From JAFGVL01 sp963662245 (lineage in GTDB: Bacteria > Bacteroidota > Bacteroidia > Bacteroidales > Paludibacteraceae), in assembly GCA_963662245.2 (NCBI GenBank), contig CAXXVQ010000010.1, forward strand, positions 39,692-103,691: a stretch of 64,000 nt of DNA, given 5' to 3'. Positions 44,212 through 54,289 of the stretch are shown here, one piece after another. Under the pieces are notes generated by a model. That model did no database searches. It was not told where the DNA came from and saw nothing but the letters and a program-made list of their open reading frames with translations. How positions within the stretch are numbered: the stretch's first letter is position 1; each line of letters opens with the position of its first letter. Both the position numbers and the translations under genes were made by a program.

Positions 44212-45741
44212 ATGTCTAGATTATTAAAAGTCTCACATAGAATTCATAAATATGTCGGATTATTTCTCATCTTATTTTTTATTTGGATGAGTATTTCAGG
44301 CATTTTACTAAATCATAAAAATTTAATTCGTTCCGTTTCTGTACCTGCTTGGATGGTGCCGGAGCATTATGCTATTAATAACTGGAGTAGAGGTGCACTA
44401 AGTGCTACTGTCTCCATAAACGATGCTTCTGTATTTGCCTATGGCTCTCAAGGAGTGTTTTACTCAAACAATCAAGGAGGGTCTTTCAAATCCTACATGG
44501 GAGATGGATATCCTTCCTCAGCATGGGATAGGCGTTGTAATCACCTACTATTTAACCCGCAAGATTCTTCTTTGTATGCAGCAACATACTCCGGCTTATA
44601 CAAAAGCAACTTAAACCAAACAAGCTGGAAGGAGATTAAACTTGGCAAGGAGAGTGAAAGTGTTGAGAAATTGTTTATTCGAAACGATTCTTTACTGGTT
44701 TTCACCAACTCGGATTTGTTTGTTGTACATAACCAAAAAATTAAGAAAATAACTCCAAAACGCCCTGTAGAAAAGGATGTTTCGCTAATAGAAGTATTTT
44801 TCCAACTTCACGATGGAAGTATTTGGGGCTTGCCGGGTCGTTTGTTGTGGGATGTAGCTGCTTTAGTCTTATTGTTTTTATCAATATCGGCTTTTTATAT
44901 CTGGTTTTTACCCAAAAAATGGCGTTACAAAAAACAAAAATCAGCTTATCAGCTAGAAGCAAACGAAAAATCGAAGTTTAAATTCTACCTGATGAATCAC
45001 AAAAAGTGGGGTTGGTATTTTGGTGTAATAATTCTATTGATTGTTATAACCGGTACATTTCTTCGTCCACCTTTTATGTTGGCTTTAATCAACAAATCTT
45101 TAGCAAGATCTATTTATCCAGCGGTATCAAACCCCAACCCTTGGCATCATAAAATTAGTAATGTAGCTTATAATAGCTGCAAGGATACCTATATCATTGA
45201 AAGCAATAATGGCTTTTATGAAGGAGGTATAAAAGATAGTGTTTTTAACAAAATAGAATTTAATGCGCCTGTGTTTGCAATGGGCACAACTGTGTTTGAA
45301 GAATCTTCCCCAGGAGAGTTATTCGTTGGCTCTTTCGGTGGTTTATATACATATAACCTGACAACAAAAAAATACACTTCATTATTACAAACAAAGGAAA
45401 AACCTGCAAATATGCACCCTGGTGGTATAATGATAAGTGGTTTTATTCATGTAGGCCCAAATAAATTACTGATTGTAGATCAGTATAAAGGGATTTGTAC
45501 ATTGGATGGAAAACCCTATCATGAATCTTACAAGCAACCGGAGTCTATTATGTTTGAATTTCGCATGCCGCTTTGGAACTATTTATTTGAAATTCATAAC
45601 GGACGATTTTTTAAAGGAGCTATCGGTGGCTTTTATGCTTTAATTATTCCACTGTGTGGATTATTGTCCATATTCCTTACTCTCAGCGGTTTGCTTCTTT
45701 ACGGTATTCCTTTAGTAAAAAAGAAGCTTAGAAAAAAATAA
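44212..45741 (+). CDS. PepSY-associated membrane protein
   Basis: 509 residues from ATG 44212 (a longer frame would overlap the terminator). Begins KVSHRIHKYVGLFLILFFIWMSISGILLNHK, the first helix of the PepSY_TM family, with further helices near 220-245, 270-290 and at the C-terminus. Two periplasmic beta-rich loops contain sensor-like repeats. Members of this family act as inner-membrane reductases or partners in iron and siderophore uptake (XusC and FoxB types). Confidence 0.8.
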   Translation: MSRLLKVSHRIHKYVGLFLILFFIWMSISGILLNHKNLIRSVSVPAWMVPEHYAINNWSRGALSATVSINDASVFAYGSQGVFYSNNQGGSFKSYMGDGYPSSAWDRRCNHLLFNPQDSSLYAATYSGLYKSNLNQTSWKEIKLGKESESVEKLFIRNDSLLVFTNSDLFVVHNQKIKKITPKRPVEKDVSLIEVFFQLHDGSIWGLPGRLLWDVAALVLLFLSISAFYIWFLPKKWRYKKQKSAYQLEANEKSKFKFYLMNHKKWGWYFGVIILLIVITGTFLRPPFMLALINKSLARSIYPAVSNPNPWHHKISNVAYNSCKDTYIIESNNGFYEGGIKDSVFNKIEFNAPVFAMGTTVFEESSPGELFVGSFGGLYTYNLTTKKYTSLLQTKEKPANMHPGGIMISGFIHVGPNKLLIVDQYKGICTLDGKPYHESYKQPESIMFEFRMPLWNYLFEIHNGRFFKGAIGGFYALIIPLCGLLSIFLTLSGLLLYGIPLVKKKLRKK

Positions 45742-45772
45742 CTAAAAATGAACTAACTAAAATCCTTGAAAA

Positions 45773-48700
45773 ATGAATATGCCCTCATTCTTAAAAAAGA
45801 AACTTAAATCCCTTTTAGTAGTAATTGCAATATTAGCTGTAGTCATTGTAGCTATTCGCATTGTTTCACCTACTAAAATTGCTTTGATTAATTTTCCTGA
45901 ATATATGTATGTAAAAATGGCAAAGTCTAACAACAGCTATTTTATAAAAGTAGAAAACTTTAAACCCGAAGAGCTATCAAACTTAACTAATTACGATATG
46001 GTAATGGTTTTTGGAATGGGGATGAACATGCCGGAGCAACAAGAACCTATCTTGCAAAAAGCAATAGATAAAGGTGTACCTGTTTTTGTATTTGCCGGTG
46101 GTAATTCTAAATTTCAGACTACAAATATAGATCCGGAGCATTTAGATATCATTAGCGATTATTTTGAAAATGCCGGTACGGCCAATTTTAAAAACATGCT
46201 GCAATATATCCGTAAAGAAATAGACGGTAAAAAGTTATTTGCAACAGATTATAAACCCGCTAAAAAATATGCTGCAGATGTGTTATTCTACATAGAAGAA
46301 GAGGCAATCTTCAATACCATACCTCAATTTGAGTCTTATTGTTTGAAAAATGGTTTTCACAAAAAAGGTCAAAAAAATATTGTGCTGTTTACCTCTGTAC
46401 CAGGCCCTTTTAATGCGAATAGAGATCACTTAAATGCAATCATCGGTGAGCTTCAAAGCCGAGCTTATAATGTATATCCGGTTTCTACTTTTAGTAACCG
46501 CTTACCTTTTTTACAAAAAATAGCACCTTCGCTTATTGTTTATATGCCTCATGGGCGTTTTGGTATGGGTTCGGATGCAGAACCTATCGAGCAGGAGCTT
46601 AAAAAATTAAATGTTCCTATTGTATGTCCGGTAAGTGTACTAAAACGCTACGAAGAATGGGTAAAAGATAAACAAGGCATGAGTGGCGGATTCTTAAGTC
46701 AAAGTGTTACTATGCCTGAGTTTGATGGAGGAATTCTACCCTATGCCGTGGTAGCTCAGTACGAGGATGAAAACGGCTTACTTATATTTAAAGCTGTGCC
46801 AGAGCGTTTAAAAGGATTTGGTAAAACCGTAGATAATTATATTGCTTTAAAAACAAAAGCAAATAAAGATAAAAAACTGGCTGTTATATTTTATAAAGGT
46901 CATGGAAAAGGGGCAGGAGAGGCAGCCGGACTTGAAGTTATGCCTTCCATTTATATGATGCTTAAGCGACTACAAGCCGAAGGATATAATGTGGGAGCAT
47001 TGCCTGCTACAGCCAAAGAATTTGAAAAAGACCTGATAGCTAAGGCTCCTTTACTTGGTCCTTATGCCGAAGGTGCTTTTGACAGTTATCTTAAAACCGG
47101 ATATGCACAACTTGTGAAAAAAGAACAATATGAGCAATGGTGCAAACAAGTAATGCCCGATACTTTGTACCAACAAGTGGTAGATAAATACGGTCAGGCT
47201 CCGGGTTCTTACATGGCCTTGAGTAACAATAAAGGTGATTTTCTGGCTATTGCCTGTGCACAATATGGCAATATCGCCATCATGCCTCAGCCTATGCCGG
47301 GCTTAGGTACCGACGGCTTTAAATTGGTTCATGGAGCTAAAACACCTCCTCCTCATTCCTACTTAGCCCCTTATTTATGGATACAAAAAGCTTTCAAAGC
47401 AGATGCCATTATGCATTTTGGAACACACGGAAGTTTAGAGTTTACGCCTGGTAAGCAAGTGGCATTATCAAATTACGATTGGGCTGATATTCTTATTGGC
47501 ACTACGCCTCATTTGTACCCTTATGTGATAAACGATCCGGGTGAGGCTGCCATAGCCAAACGCCGTTCTTATGGTGTTACTATTTCTCATATTACTCCTC
47601 CTTTTATCGAAAGTATGGTATTGAGTAATAAGAAGATAATTCGTGATAAAATAGAGAAATACGAAAACGCAAGTGGAAATCTTAAAATTGAATATTCAAA
47701 AAGTGCTAAAGAAATAGCTGTAAAAGAAGGTTATGCCAAAGATTTAGGTTTAGATACCAAACTGGATAAACCATATAGCGAAGATGAGATGCTACGCCTG
47801 ATAAATTATCTCGACGAAATGGATAACGAACGCATTACAGCCGGATTATACACGATGGGTATCCCTTATCAAGAAAGGCTTGTGGCATCAACAGTATTGC
47901 TTATGTCTTCCAACGAAATTGCTTATGCCCAAATGGAACTGGATAAACAAAAAGGAAAACTTACACGCAAACAAACAGAAAACAAGAACTTTTTCACAAA
48001 GAACTATTTGATACCGGCCAAAGCACGCATAGCCAAAGTATATCAATCGGGTGGAACACAAACAGCATTTTTGCAAACGATATCTCAAACCGATTTTTCA
48101 AGAGCTGAGCGTTGGGTAAATAGTGCTGAAATGCCTAAAAAAGGAATGCATCATGGCAAGATGGATGGAAAAACAGGTGCTACAGTTTCGTCTGCTAAAT
48201 TAGAAGAACTAATTGTAAAGATTGCAGCCGACCCAAAACAAAAAGCCTTTGTTGCCCGACTTAAATCTGAGAAAGAATTTGAAAGAGCTATCAGTTTGCT
48301 TGACCCTCAAAAAAGAGCTTCTGCCAAACGCATTGCCATTATGATTCCGGCTATGAAAGAAGCCATTGAGGTAGCTGAGGACAAAAACATTCAAACATTA
48401 TTGCCATTACTTAAAGATAAAAAAGTAAAAGAACAGGCTTTAAAAATGCTTGACGATCCTTCTTTAACTAAGAAAGTGAAAGAACAGGAAACTATTCGTA
48501 ATAAAATGTTGTTGGCTATGGCTGAATCAGACAGTGTGAATCTGGTTTTAAGCACTTCTGTAAGTGCGTTAAAACAATTGGATGTGTATAGTCTTAAAAA
48601 GATGGAGCAAAATTTGGAATTTTTTCAACAAAAGCAAAAGGAATTACAGAGTATTCTACCTAAAGACAATAAGTTGTATGCTTTGATAAGCGAAAAATCA

Positions 48701-50449
48701 CTGAATACAATTGCTGAAAGATTTAATAAGGTGCTTAGTGACAAATCTGAAAAAGAAGCAGTATTTAGTGATGCTGTATTTGCAGTTAAAAAAGCTTTTG
48801 ATAATATAGCATTATATCGTAAACACTTGTCGTCAACACCTCAAAGCGAGTTTGATGCTATAGTTAACGCTCTAAATGGAGGTTTTACACCACCAACACC
48901 GGGTGGCGATCCCCTAAACAATCCTGCTATTTTGCCTACCGGACGCAATATTTATTCGATTAATGCAGAGCAGACACCTACCAAGGAGGCTTGGAAAGTT
49001 GGACAGAAGCTGGCCGATCAGATGCTTGCTGATTTCAAGAAAAAAAATAATAAATATCCGCTAAAAGTGAGTTACACTATTTGGTCGAGTGAGTTTATAG
49101 AGTCTGAAGGTGCTACCGTTGCACAAATCCTGTATTTGCTTGGTGTAGAGCCTATTTGGGATGCTTTTGGACGAGTTAGAGATGTACGCCTTATTCCTTC
49201 AAAAGACTTAGGCAGACCGCGTATTGATGTGGTGGTACAAACATCCGGACAATTGCGTGATATAGCAGCTTCTCGCTTATACCTTATTCAAAAAGCTATT
49301 GGAATGGCTGCGTCAGACGAAAGCAAAGAGACGAATTTTGTAAAAGAAGGGGTGCTTGCAGCTAAAAAACGCTTATTAGAAAAAGGATTCTCACCCAAAG
49401 AAGCCGAAGAACTTTCAAAAACTCGTGTGTTTGGAGGTATCAACGGTATGGCCGGCGCAGGTAATTTCCAGAAGTTGGTAGAAAAAAGTGATTCTTGGGA
49501 AAATCAATCACAATTGGCAAAAACCTACATTAATAATATGGGTGCTTCCTATGGTGATGAAAACAATTGGGGCGACTTTAAAGAAGGTGTACTGGAAGCA
49601 GCTTTACTTAATACAGAAGCTGTAGTACAACCACGCCAAAGTAACACTTGGGGTCCGCTTAGCTTAGATCATATGTACGAGTTTATGGGAGGTATAAACA
49701 CTGCCGTGAAAGAAGTTACCGGTAAAGATCCGGAATCTTACTTAAGCGATTATCGGAACCCTTCAAATCCTCGTATTCAAGGACTAAAAGAAGGTATTTG
49801 GAGCGAAGCCCGTACTACTTTATTGAATCCAAGGTATATTAAAGAATATATGAATGGGGGAGCATCTTCAGCAGAAACTTTTGCAGAAACATTCCGTAAT
49901 ACTTTCGGTTGGAATGCAACGAAAGCATCTGTTATTGAAGACCGTTTATGGGATGAACTGTATGATACTTATGTAAAAGACAAACAACAGTTAGGAGTGC
50001 ACAAATTTTTCGAAACGGAGAACCCTTATGCCTTGCAGGAAATGACAGCAGTAATGCTTGAAACCGTACGAAAAGGTTATTGGAAGGCTAGCAAAGAGCA
50101 GGTGATTGAAATGGTAAGCCTGCATGCTAAACTAGTAAAAGAACATGATGCTGCATGCAGTGGTTTTGTCTGCGATAACCCCAAACTACGAAAAATGATT
50201 GCTGAAAAACTTTCGCCTGAAGAAGCAAAAAACTATAATGAAAAATTAGAAGAAGCTCTTTCTGAAACCAATACAGAAAAGAAAAAAGGCAAGATTCTTA
50301 AAAAAGAAGAAAAAGATAAGCTAGAAAACAAGCAAGAAAATAAAGCCAATTCGAATAAAAATAACTCATGGATTGCAATTATCCTGGGTTTGGTAGTAAT
50401 TATAGCTGCTATTGTAGCACTGCGTATTAAAAACAGAAACAAAAAATGA
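45773..50449 (+). CDS. hmuS: HmuS, CobN-like chelatase-family protein
   Basis: 1558 residues, the CobN/BchH superfamily. It is anchored by membrane segments at both ends (SLLVVIAILAVVIVAIRIV, about 14-32; IAIILGLVVIIAAIVAL near the C-terminus). The CobN core is seen in HFGTHGSLEFTPGKQ and in PTGRNIYSIN. In heme loci HmuS is proposed to take iron out of heme under anaerobic conditions. The HmuT start overlaps its stop by four bases. Confidence 0.9.
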   Translation: MNMPSFLKKKLKSLLVVIAILAVVIVAIRIVSPTKIALINFPEYMYVKMAKSNNSYFIKVENFKPEELSNLTNYDMVMVFGMGMNMPEQQEPILQKAIDKGVPVFVFAGGNSKFQTTNIDPEHLDIISDYFENAGTANFKNMLQYIRKEIDGKKLFATDYKPAKKYAADVLFYIEEEAIFNTIPQFESYCLKNGFHKKGQKNIVLFTSVPGPFNANRDHLNAIIGELQSRAYNVYPVSTFSNRLPFLQKIAPSLIVYMPHGRFGMGSDAEPIEQELKKLNVPIVCPVSVLKRYEEWVKDKQGMSGGFLSQSVTMPEFDGGILPYAVVAQYEDENGLLIFKAVPERLKGFGKTVDNYIALKTKANKDKKLAVIFYKGHGKGAGEAAGLEVMPSIYMMLKRLQAEGYNVGALPATAKEFEKDLIAKAPLLGPYAEGAFDSYLKTGYAQLVKKEQYEQWCKQVMPDTLYQQVVDKYGQAPGSYMALSNNKGDFLAIACAQYGNIAIMPQPMPGLGTDGFKLVHGAKTPPPHSYLAPYLWIQKAFKADAIMHFGTHGSLEFTPGKQVALSNYDWADILIGTTPHLYPYVINDPGEAAIAKRRSYGVTISHITPPFIESMVLSNKKIIRDKIEKYENASGNLKIEYSKSAKEIAVKEGYAKDLGLDTKLDKPYSEDEMLRLINYLDEMDNERITAGLYTMGIPYQERLVASTVLLMSSNEIAYAQMELDKQKGKLTRKQTENKNFFTKNYLIPAKARIAKVYQSGGTQTAFLQTISQTDFSRAERWVNSAEMPKKGMHHGKMDGKTGATVSSAKLEELIVKIAADPKQKAFVARLKSEKEFERAISLLDPQKRASAKRIAIMIPAMKEAIEVAEDKNIQTLLPLLKDKKVKEQALKMLDDPSLTKKVKEQETIRNKMLLAMAESDSVNLVLSTSVSALKQLDVYSLKKMEQNLEFFQQKQKELQSILPKDNKLYALISEKSLNTIAERFNKVLSDKSEKEAVFSDAVFAVKKAFDNIALYRKHLSSTPQSEFDAIVNALNGGFTPPTPGGDPLNNPAILPTGRNIYSINAEQTPTKEAWKVGQKLADQMLADFKKKNNKYPLKVSYTIWSSEFIESEGATVAQILYLLGVEPIWDAFGRVRDVRLIPSKDLGRPRIDVVVQTSGQLRDIAASRLYLIQKAIGMAASDESKETNFVKEGVLAAKKRLLEKGFSPKEAEELSKTRVFGGINGMAGAGNFQKLVEKSDSWENQSQLAKTYINNMGASYGDENNWGDFKEGVLEAALLNTEAVVQPRQSNTWGPLSLDHMYEFMGGINTAVKEVTGKDPESYLSDYRNPSNPRIQGLKEGIWSEARTTLLNPRYIKEYMNGGASSAETFAETFRNTFGWNATKASVIEDRLWDELYDTYVKDKQQLGVHKFFETENPYALQEMTAVMLETVRKGYWKASKEQVIEMVSLHAKLVKEHDAACSGFVCDNPKLRKMIAEKLSPEEAKNYNEKLEEALSETNTEKKKGKILKKEEKDKLENKQENKANSNKNNSWIAIILGLVVIIAAIVALRIKNRNKK

Positions 50450-51117
50450 TACTAAATATATTATCTATTGTTGTACTTTTTCATTTTTCTATTCGAATAG
50501 CAGTAAAAGAGAAGCCATATATATATTGGCTTCTCGGCACTGCTTTCGCATTGCTCAACTGGTTCATTCTGCCCATAGCTTATGAAAACAGGTTACCTGT
50601 TATTGTAAAACAAATAAGTACAGGCATCTGGGCTGATAATTTTGTGCTGGTAGTTTCACTTGATGTTCTTTTAGGCCTTGTACTCTGCTACAGAGCCTTA
50701 CGCAAACAAGAAAACATACAGCTTAAATACAAGTGGGTGGAGTATATTCCCTCATTGCTGCTTTTACCTGTACTGTATTATCTTAATGCCAACTTCTTTT
50801 ATGCATTTCCTCAATTTAACTATACCAGCTCAGGTATAATCTTATTTATTTTAATCAGTGTAGGCTTGCCACTTTGGGGATACTTCTTTCGCTGGCTATT
50901 ACGCGAATCTTATGCAATTATTGAGTTTAAAGCACTATTAAACCTAAGTCTGTTGGCGTTAATTCTTATTGCCCCATTATTACGCATGCGTACACCGGGA
51001 ATACAATCATCTTTACACCTAGATGCTCTTATAATAATATTAACTATCTCTCTTGTGGGCTTTGTTTTGGGCTTAGTAGTATTTAAAATTAAACAATCAA
51101 TAATAACTAATAAATAA
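50446..51117 (+). CDS. hmuT: HmuT-like integral membrane protein
   Basis: 223 residues, about six membrane helices, no soluble domain. Identified by order after hmuS and by the four-base overlap (ATGA). Function unknown; presumed partner of HmuS/HmuU. Confidence 0.7.
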   Translation: MILNILSIVVLFHFSIRIAVKEKPYIYWLLGTAFALLNWFILPIAYENRLPVIVKQISTGIWADNFVLVVSLDVLLGLVLCYRALRKQENIQLKYKWVEYIPSLLLLPVLYYLNANFFYAFPQFNYTSSGIILFILISVGLPLWGYFFRWLLRESYAIIEFKALLNLSLLALILIAPLLRMRTPGIQSSLHLDALIIILTISLVGFVLGLVVFKIKQSIITNK

Positions 51118-51123
51118 TTAATA

Positions 51124-51771
51124 ATGGAAACTTTATCAAACATCCTTTACTGGCTTTCGTCAGGACTATTTGTACCTGTAATGCTAGGTACGGTAATTAT
51201 GTTTTTTTACTCTTTATACATGTCCGGCGTTTTTTATGGCAGCTATAAAGAATATGTGATTTACAAAAAAGAATATCGTGACTTAATTCGCAAAGCAGAT
51301 TTTAGAAGCTTGCTAAGGAAGTTTAATGATAAAAGTCAGAAAACAGTAGAGCTCAACTATTTCATAAAACAAATTTTTGAAAATCATAAATCTCGTGCCG
51401 CAATGGAGGGTATCTTGAATGATTTTGAAATGGCTGCCGATAAAAACCTTGGTAAATATAAAATGATGGCAAAACTGGGGCCTATACTTGGTTTAATGGG
51501 GACATTAATTCCTATGGGGCCAGCACTTGCCGGACTCGGACAGGGAGATGTTAGCTCCATGTCATGGAATATGCAAGTTGCCTTTGCCACTACCGTAATT
51601 GGCTTGTTTTCAGGCACAATAGGGTTTATGCTACTACAGCCACGCCAGCGTATACTTGTCAGGTATCTAGCAGATATGGAGGTATTGGTAGGCCATATTA
51701 CTGAGCGTAACCCTAAAGATTCGGATCACGAGCATATTTTAGCTAGTTTATTAAACGAGAAAATTGATTAA
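51124..51771 (+). CDS. hmuU: HmuU, MotA/TolQ/ExbB-type proton channel
   Basis: 215 residues, three membrane helices. The helix-loop AKLGPILGLMGTLIPMGPALAGL and TTVIGLFSGTIGFML are the MotA/TolQ/ExbB channel signature. It probably couples proton motive force to HmuS or to the receptor. Six bases after hmuT. Confidence 0.88.
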   Translation: METLSNILYWLSSGLFVPVMLGTVIMFFYSLYMSGVFYGSYKEYVIYKKEYRDLIRKADFRSLLRKFNDKSQKTVELNYFIKQIFENHKSRAAMEGILNDFEMAADKNLGKYKMMAKLGPILGLMGTLIPMGPALAGLGQGDVSSMSWNMQVAFATTVIGLFSGTIGFMLLQPRQRILVRYLADMEVLVGHITERNPKDSDHEHILASLLNEKID

Positions 51772-51774
51772 GCT

Positions 51775-52101
51775 ATGCGTAGAAGACATTTATTACACGA
51801 TGATGATGAGTTTAGCCCCATGCGTCAAGTAGCCAATTTATTTGATGTATCTATGGTATTTGTTGTGGCATTGATGGTTGCCTTGGTTCTCCGTTTCAAT
51901 ATGCAAGAAGTATTTTCTAAAGAAGATTATACCATTGTGAAAAATCCTGGAAAAGACAATATGGAAATTATTACTAAAAAGGGAGAGACGGTTGAAAAAT
52001 ACACTCCTTCTGAAAATACAGAGAGTAATGGGAAAAAGGGGAAAAAGGTTGGTGTTGCATACCAAATGGAAAATGGAGAAATCATATACATACCTGAGTG
52101 A
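51775..52101 (+). CDS. hmuV: HmuV, DUF2149 membrane protein
   Basis: 108 residues: cytoplasmic basic start, one membrane helix (VSMVFVVALMVALVLRF) and a periplasmic tail. This is the ExbD-like topology of the DUF2149 family that pairs with HmuU. Last gene of the operon. Confidence 0.8.
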   Translation: MRRRHLLHDDDEFSPMRQVANLFDVSMVFVVALMVALVLRFNMQEVFSKEDYTIVKNPGKDNMEIITKKGETVEKYTPSENTESNGKKGKKVGVAYQMENGEIIYIPE

Positions 52102-52241
52102 AAAAACTCAACCCACTATATATAGCTACTATTAACAATCAAATCACTATATATAAGGATTATTTAATACGATTTGGCATGCTATATTTGCATTATCAAG
52201 AACAGCTTTATCCATAATTTGTTATTATTTATTAAGTTGGT

Positions 52242-52280
52242 AAGCAGCTCCAAGCTTCGGCTTGGAGCTGCTTAATTTTT
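52242..52280 (+). terminator. Terminator of the hmu operon
   Basis: AAGCAGCTCCAAGC-TTCG-GCTTGGAGCTGCTT, a 14-bp stem with a UUCG tetraloop, then a T-rich tail. The gap before it (52102-52241) has nothing recognised. Confidence 0.92.
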
Positions 52281-52349
52281 ATCTAATAATATATAAATAA
52301 ATACCTAAAGCTCATTATCATAATAAGTTGTTACTATAACTGAATTAAT

Positions 52350-52396
52350 TCCCTACATATTGGGATTACAAGGGCTTAAATGAGGGCATACATTTG
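52350..52396 (+). promoter_or_regulatory. Flavodoxin promoter with candidate operator, copy 4
   Basis: TCCC-TACATATT-GGGA (52350-52365) then TTACA; TACATTTG minus-7 box at 52389-52396, 24 bases further on. Confidence 0.55.
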
Positions 52397-52436
52397 CATT
52401 AAAAATTTAAAATTACTCATTAAAAAATTAATTATT

Positions 52437-52943
52437 ATGAAACCAACAGCAATCATCTATGGTTCAACTACAAGCAACACATCTAATGTTGCTAAAAAGA
52501 TTTTAGATTCATTAGGCGGAGAAAACATTACACTTTTAGACATCGGCTCATTAGATCTTAGCTCTCTTTCTGAATATTCTAATTTAATACTCGGAACCTC
52601 AACATGGGGTTTAGGTGATTTGCAAGATGACTGGGATAGTATTATCTCTCAATTTAGCAAGGTTGATTTAAGCGGAAAAACAGTAGCATTATTTGGATTA
52701 GGTGATGCGGCATCTTATCCTGACACTTTTGTTGATGGTATGGGGATAATCTTTGAAGCAGTAAAAGATAGGGGATGCACTGTGGTTGGACAAATACCAA
52801 CTGATGGAATTGAATTTGATGCATCAAGAGCAATTGTTGATGATAAGTTTGTAGGTCTTGTAATTGATGAAGATAATGAAAGCAATAAAACTAAAGACAG
52901 AATTAGTAGCTGGGTAGAACTTATTAAACCATTATTATCTTAA
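52437..52943 (+). CDS. Flavodoxin 1
   Basis: 168 residues from ATG 52437; the longer frame begins inside the promoter. The phosphate loop is YGSTTSNTSNVAKK (about residues 7-20). LILGTSTWGLGDLQDDW and LFGLGDAASYPDTFVDGMG are the FMN-binding loops of long-chain flavodoxins. It replaces ferredoxin in electron transfer under iron shortage, in agreement with its heme-locus neighbour and operator. Confidence 0.95.
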   Translation: MKPTAIIYGSTTSNTSNVAKKILDSLGGENITLLDIGSLDLSSLSEYSNLILGTSTWGLGDLQDDWDSIISQFSKVDLSGKTVALFGLGDAASYPDTFVDGMGIIFEAVKDRGCTVVGQIPTDGIEFDASRAIVDDKFVGLVIDEDNESNKTKDRISSWVELIKPLLS

Positions 52944-53015
52944 TCTTATTTAGAGTTTGTATATTCTCAATTTATTTTGTTTGTTAAACTATGGTCAGCT
53001 CATGTAATGACTGAC

Positions 53016-53060
53016 AAATAGCCCTAGAATACATTATTTTAGGGCTATTTCTTTTTCATT
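53016..53060 (+). terminator. Terminator after flavodoxin 1
   Basis: AAATAGCCCTA pairs with TAGGGCTATTT across a 14-base loop, then a T-rich tail. Confidence 0.75.
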
Positions 53061-53117
53061 ATAAAAAGCTAAATCACTATATGAAGTTATTTAATTAGCT
53101 TCAAATAGCTATATATT

Positions 53118-53152
53118 GGGATTACATAAGTATAGTAGAGCCTCTATTTTTG
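53118..53152 (+). promoter_or_regulatory. Promoter and operator half-site of flavodoxin 2
   Basis: TTGGGATTACATAA at 53116-53129; TATTTTTG minus-7 box at 53145-53152, again 24 bases after GGGA. Left half-site is degenerate. Confidence 0.5.
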
Positions 53153-53187
53153 TATTAAAGAATTCAAATACAGAGAACAATACCAAT

Positions 53188-53695
53188 ATGAAGTTAACAG
53201 CAATAATTTATGGGTCTTCTACAGGCAATACAGAAAATGCTGCAAAGAAGATAGCAGAAACATTAAATGAAGATAATGTAAGCCTATTTGATATTTCTTC
53301 ATTTGATTTAAATGAATTATCAAAATACTCTAACCTAATACTAGGTACATCTACTTGGGGTGTTGGAGATATTCAAGATGATTGGGAGAGTAAAATCTCT
53401 GAATTCAGTAAGCTAGATCTTAAAGGCAAAACAGTTGCATTTATTTGGGCTTGGAGACCCGGTAAATCAGCCTGATACATTCGTAAATGGAATGGGTATT
53501 TTATACGAAACTGTAAAAAATAGTGGTTGCTATGTGATTGGGCAGACTCCAACAAATGAATATAGGTATGATTCAACAGAAGCAATTACAGAAGGAGAAT
53601 TCGTTGGGTTAGCTCTTGACGAGGATAATGAAAGCGGCTTAACAGATTTACGCATAAGTAAATGGGTGGAAAGAATTAAACCCATTTTTCAATGA
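53188..53695 (+). pseudogene. Flavodoxin 2, frameshifted
   Basis: The first frame runs from ATG 53188 to 53475 and has an intact phosphate loop (YGSSTGNTENAAKK) and GTSTWGVGDIQDDW. A second frame (from about 53443) continues with LFGLGDPVNQPDTFVNGMG. Compared with flavodoxin 1, one extra T in the TTT at 53440-53442 explains the break. The two halves together equal one full flavodoxin paralogous to the upstream one. It is either recently inactivated or a base-call error. Confidence 0.85.
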
Positions 53696-53899
53696 TAGTT
53701 TTTCCCGGTCGAAAGATCAATACCTTTGTGCTCTGAAATTGAGTGGAGTAGAGTGCTACTCCCTCAGTTTCTTTCCAACAAAAAATCAAAATCATCATAT
53801 ATGGGGGCAAATTTGTAGCCTAATCACTAAATATAGTGATTGAGAAGTGGGAGTAGAGACAGTATTTTTGTATCAGTAATTATTCAAACATAATTTCCT

Positions 53900-54238
53900 A
53901 TGAGCGTTAAAACAATAAATAAAACCCAAAACGGACAAATTACCTACATAACTGATAGAGATACATATTTTGTAGAATTTGGCAACCAATGCTTTTATTT
54001 AAAAGAAGAGAATCTAAATTATTTTAGAAATTATATAGACAGAATTGATTTTCTACACTATTTAGAACAAAACAAAGAGGCTGTAAACAAAAGGAAATTG
54101 ATGTTGAACATTGGTTTAAAAAATATTTTCTTTTGTGTCAATAAGAATGAATTTCTTGAGTTAAAGCAGCTTTTATCTAAGAGGAAGGCTCAGGTAATCT
54201 GCGAAGACTTACTGCAGTTTAATATTATCTATAATTAA
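53900..54238 (+). CDS. Hypothetical protein downstream of flavodoxins
   Basis: 112 residues, soluble, with a YFVEFGNQCFYLKEENLNYFRNYI pattern that recalls DUF6686-like small Bacteroidetes proteins; that match is tentative. A TATTTTTG box at 53863-53870 gives it its own promoter, with GGGGG/GTGGGAG words upstream that are only weakly like the operator family. Function unknown. Confidence 0.65.
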   Translation: MSVKTINKTQNGQITYITDRDTYFVEFGNQCFYLKEENLNYFRNYIDRIDFLHYLEQNKEAVNKRKLMLNIGLKNIFFCVNKNEFLELKQLLSKRKAQVICEDLLQFNIIYN

Positions 54239-54289
54239 AACAACAACATAGTATTTTTCCATACATTTTTATTAATTGATAGTTGAGTT

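Noticed and set aside
53801..53852. Operator copy before the gene at 53900
   Set aside because: GGGGG and GTGGGAG words occur but lack the left arm and the 24-base spacing to the minus-7 box.
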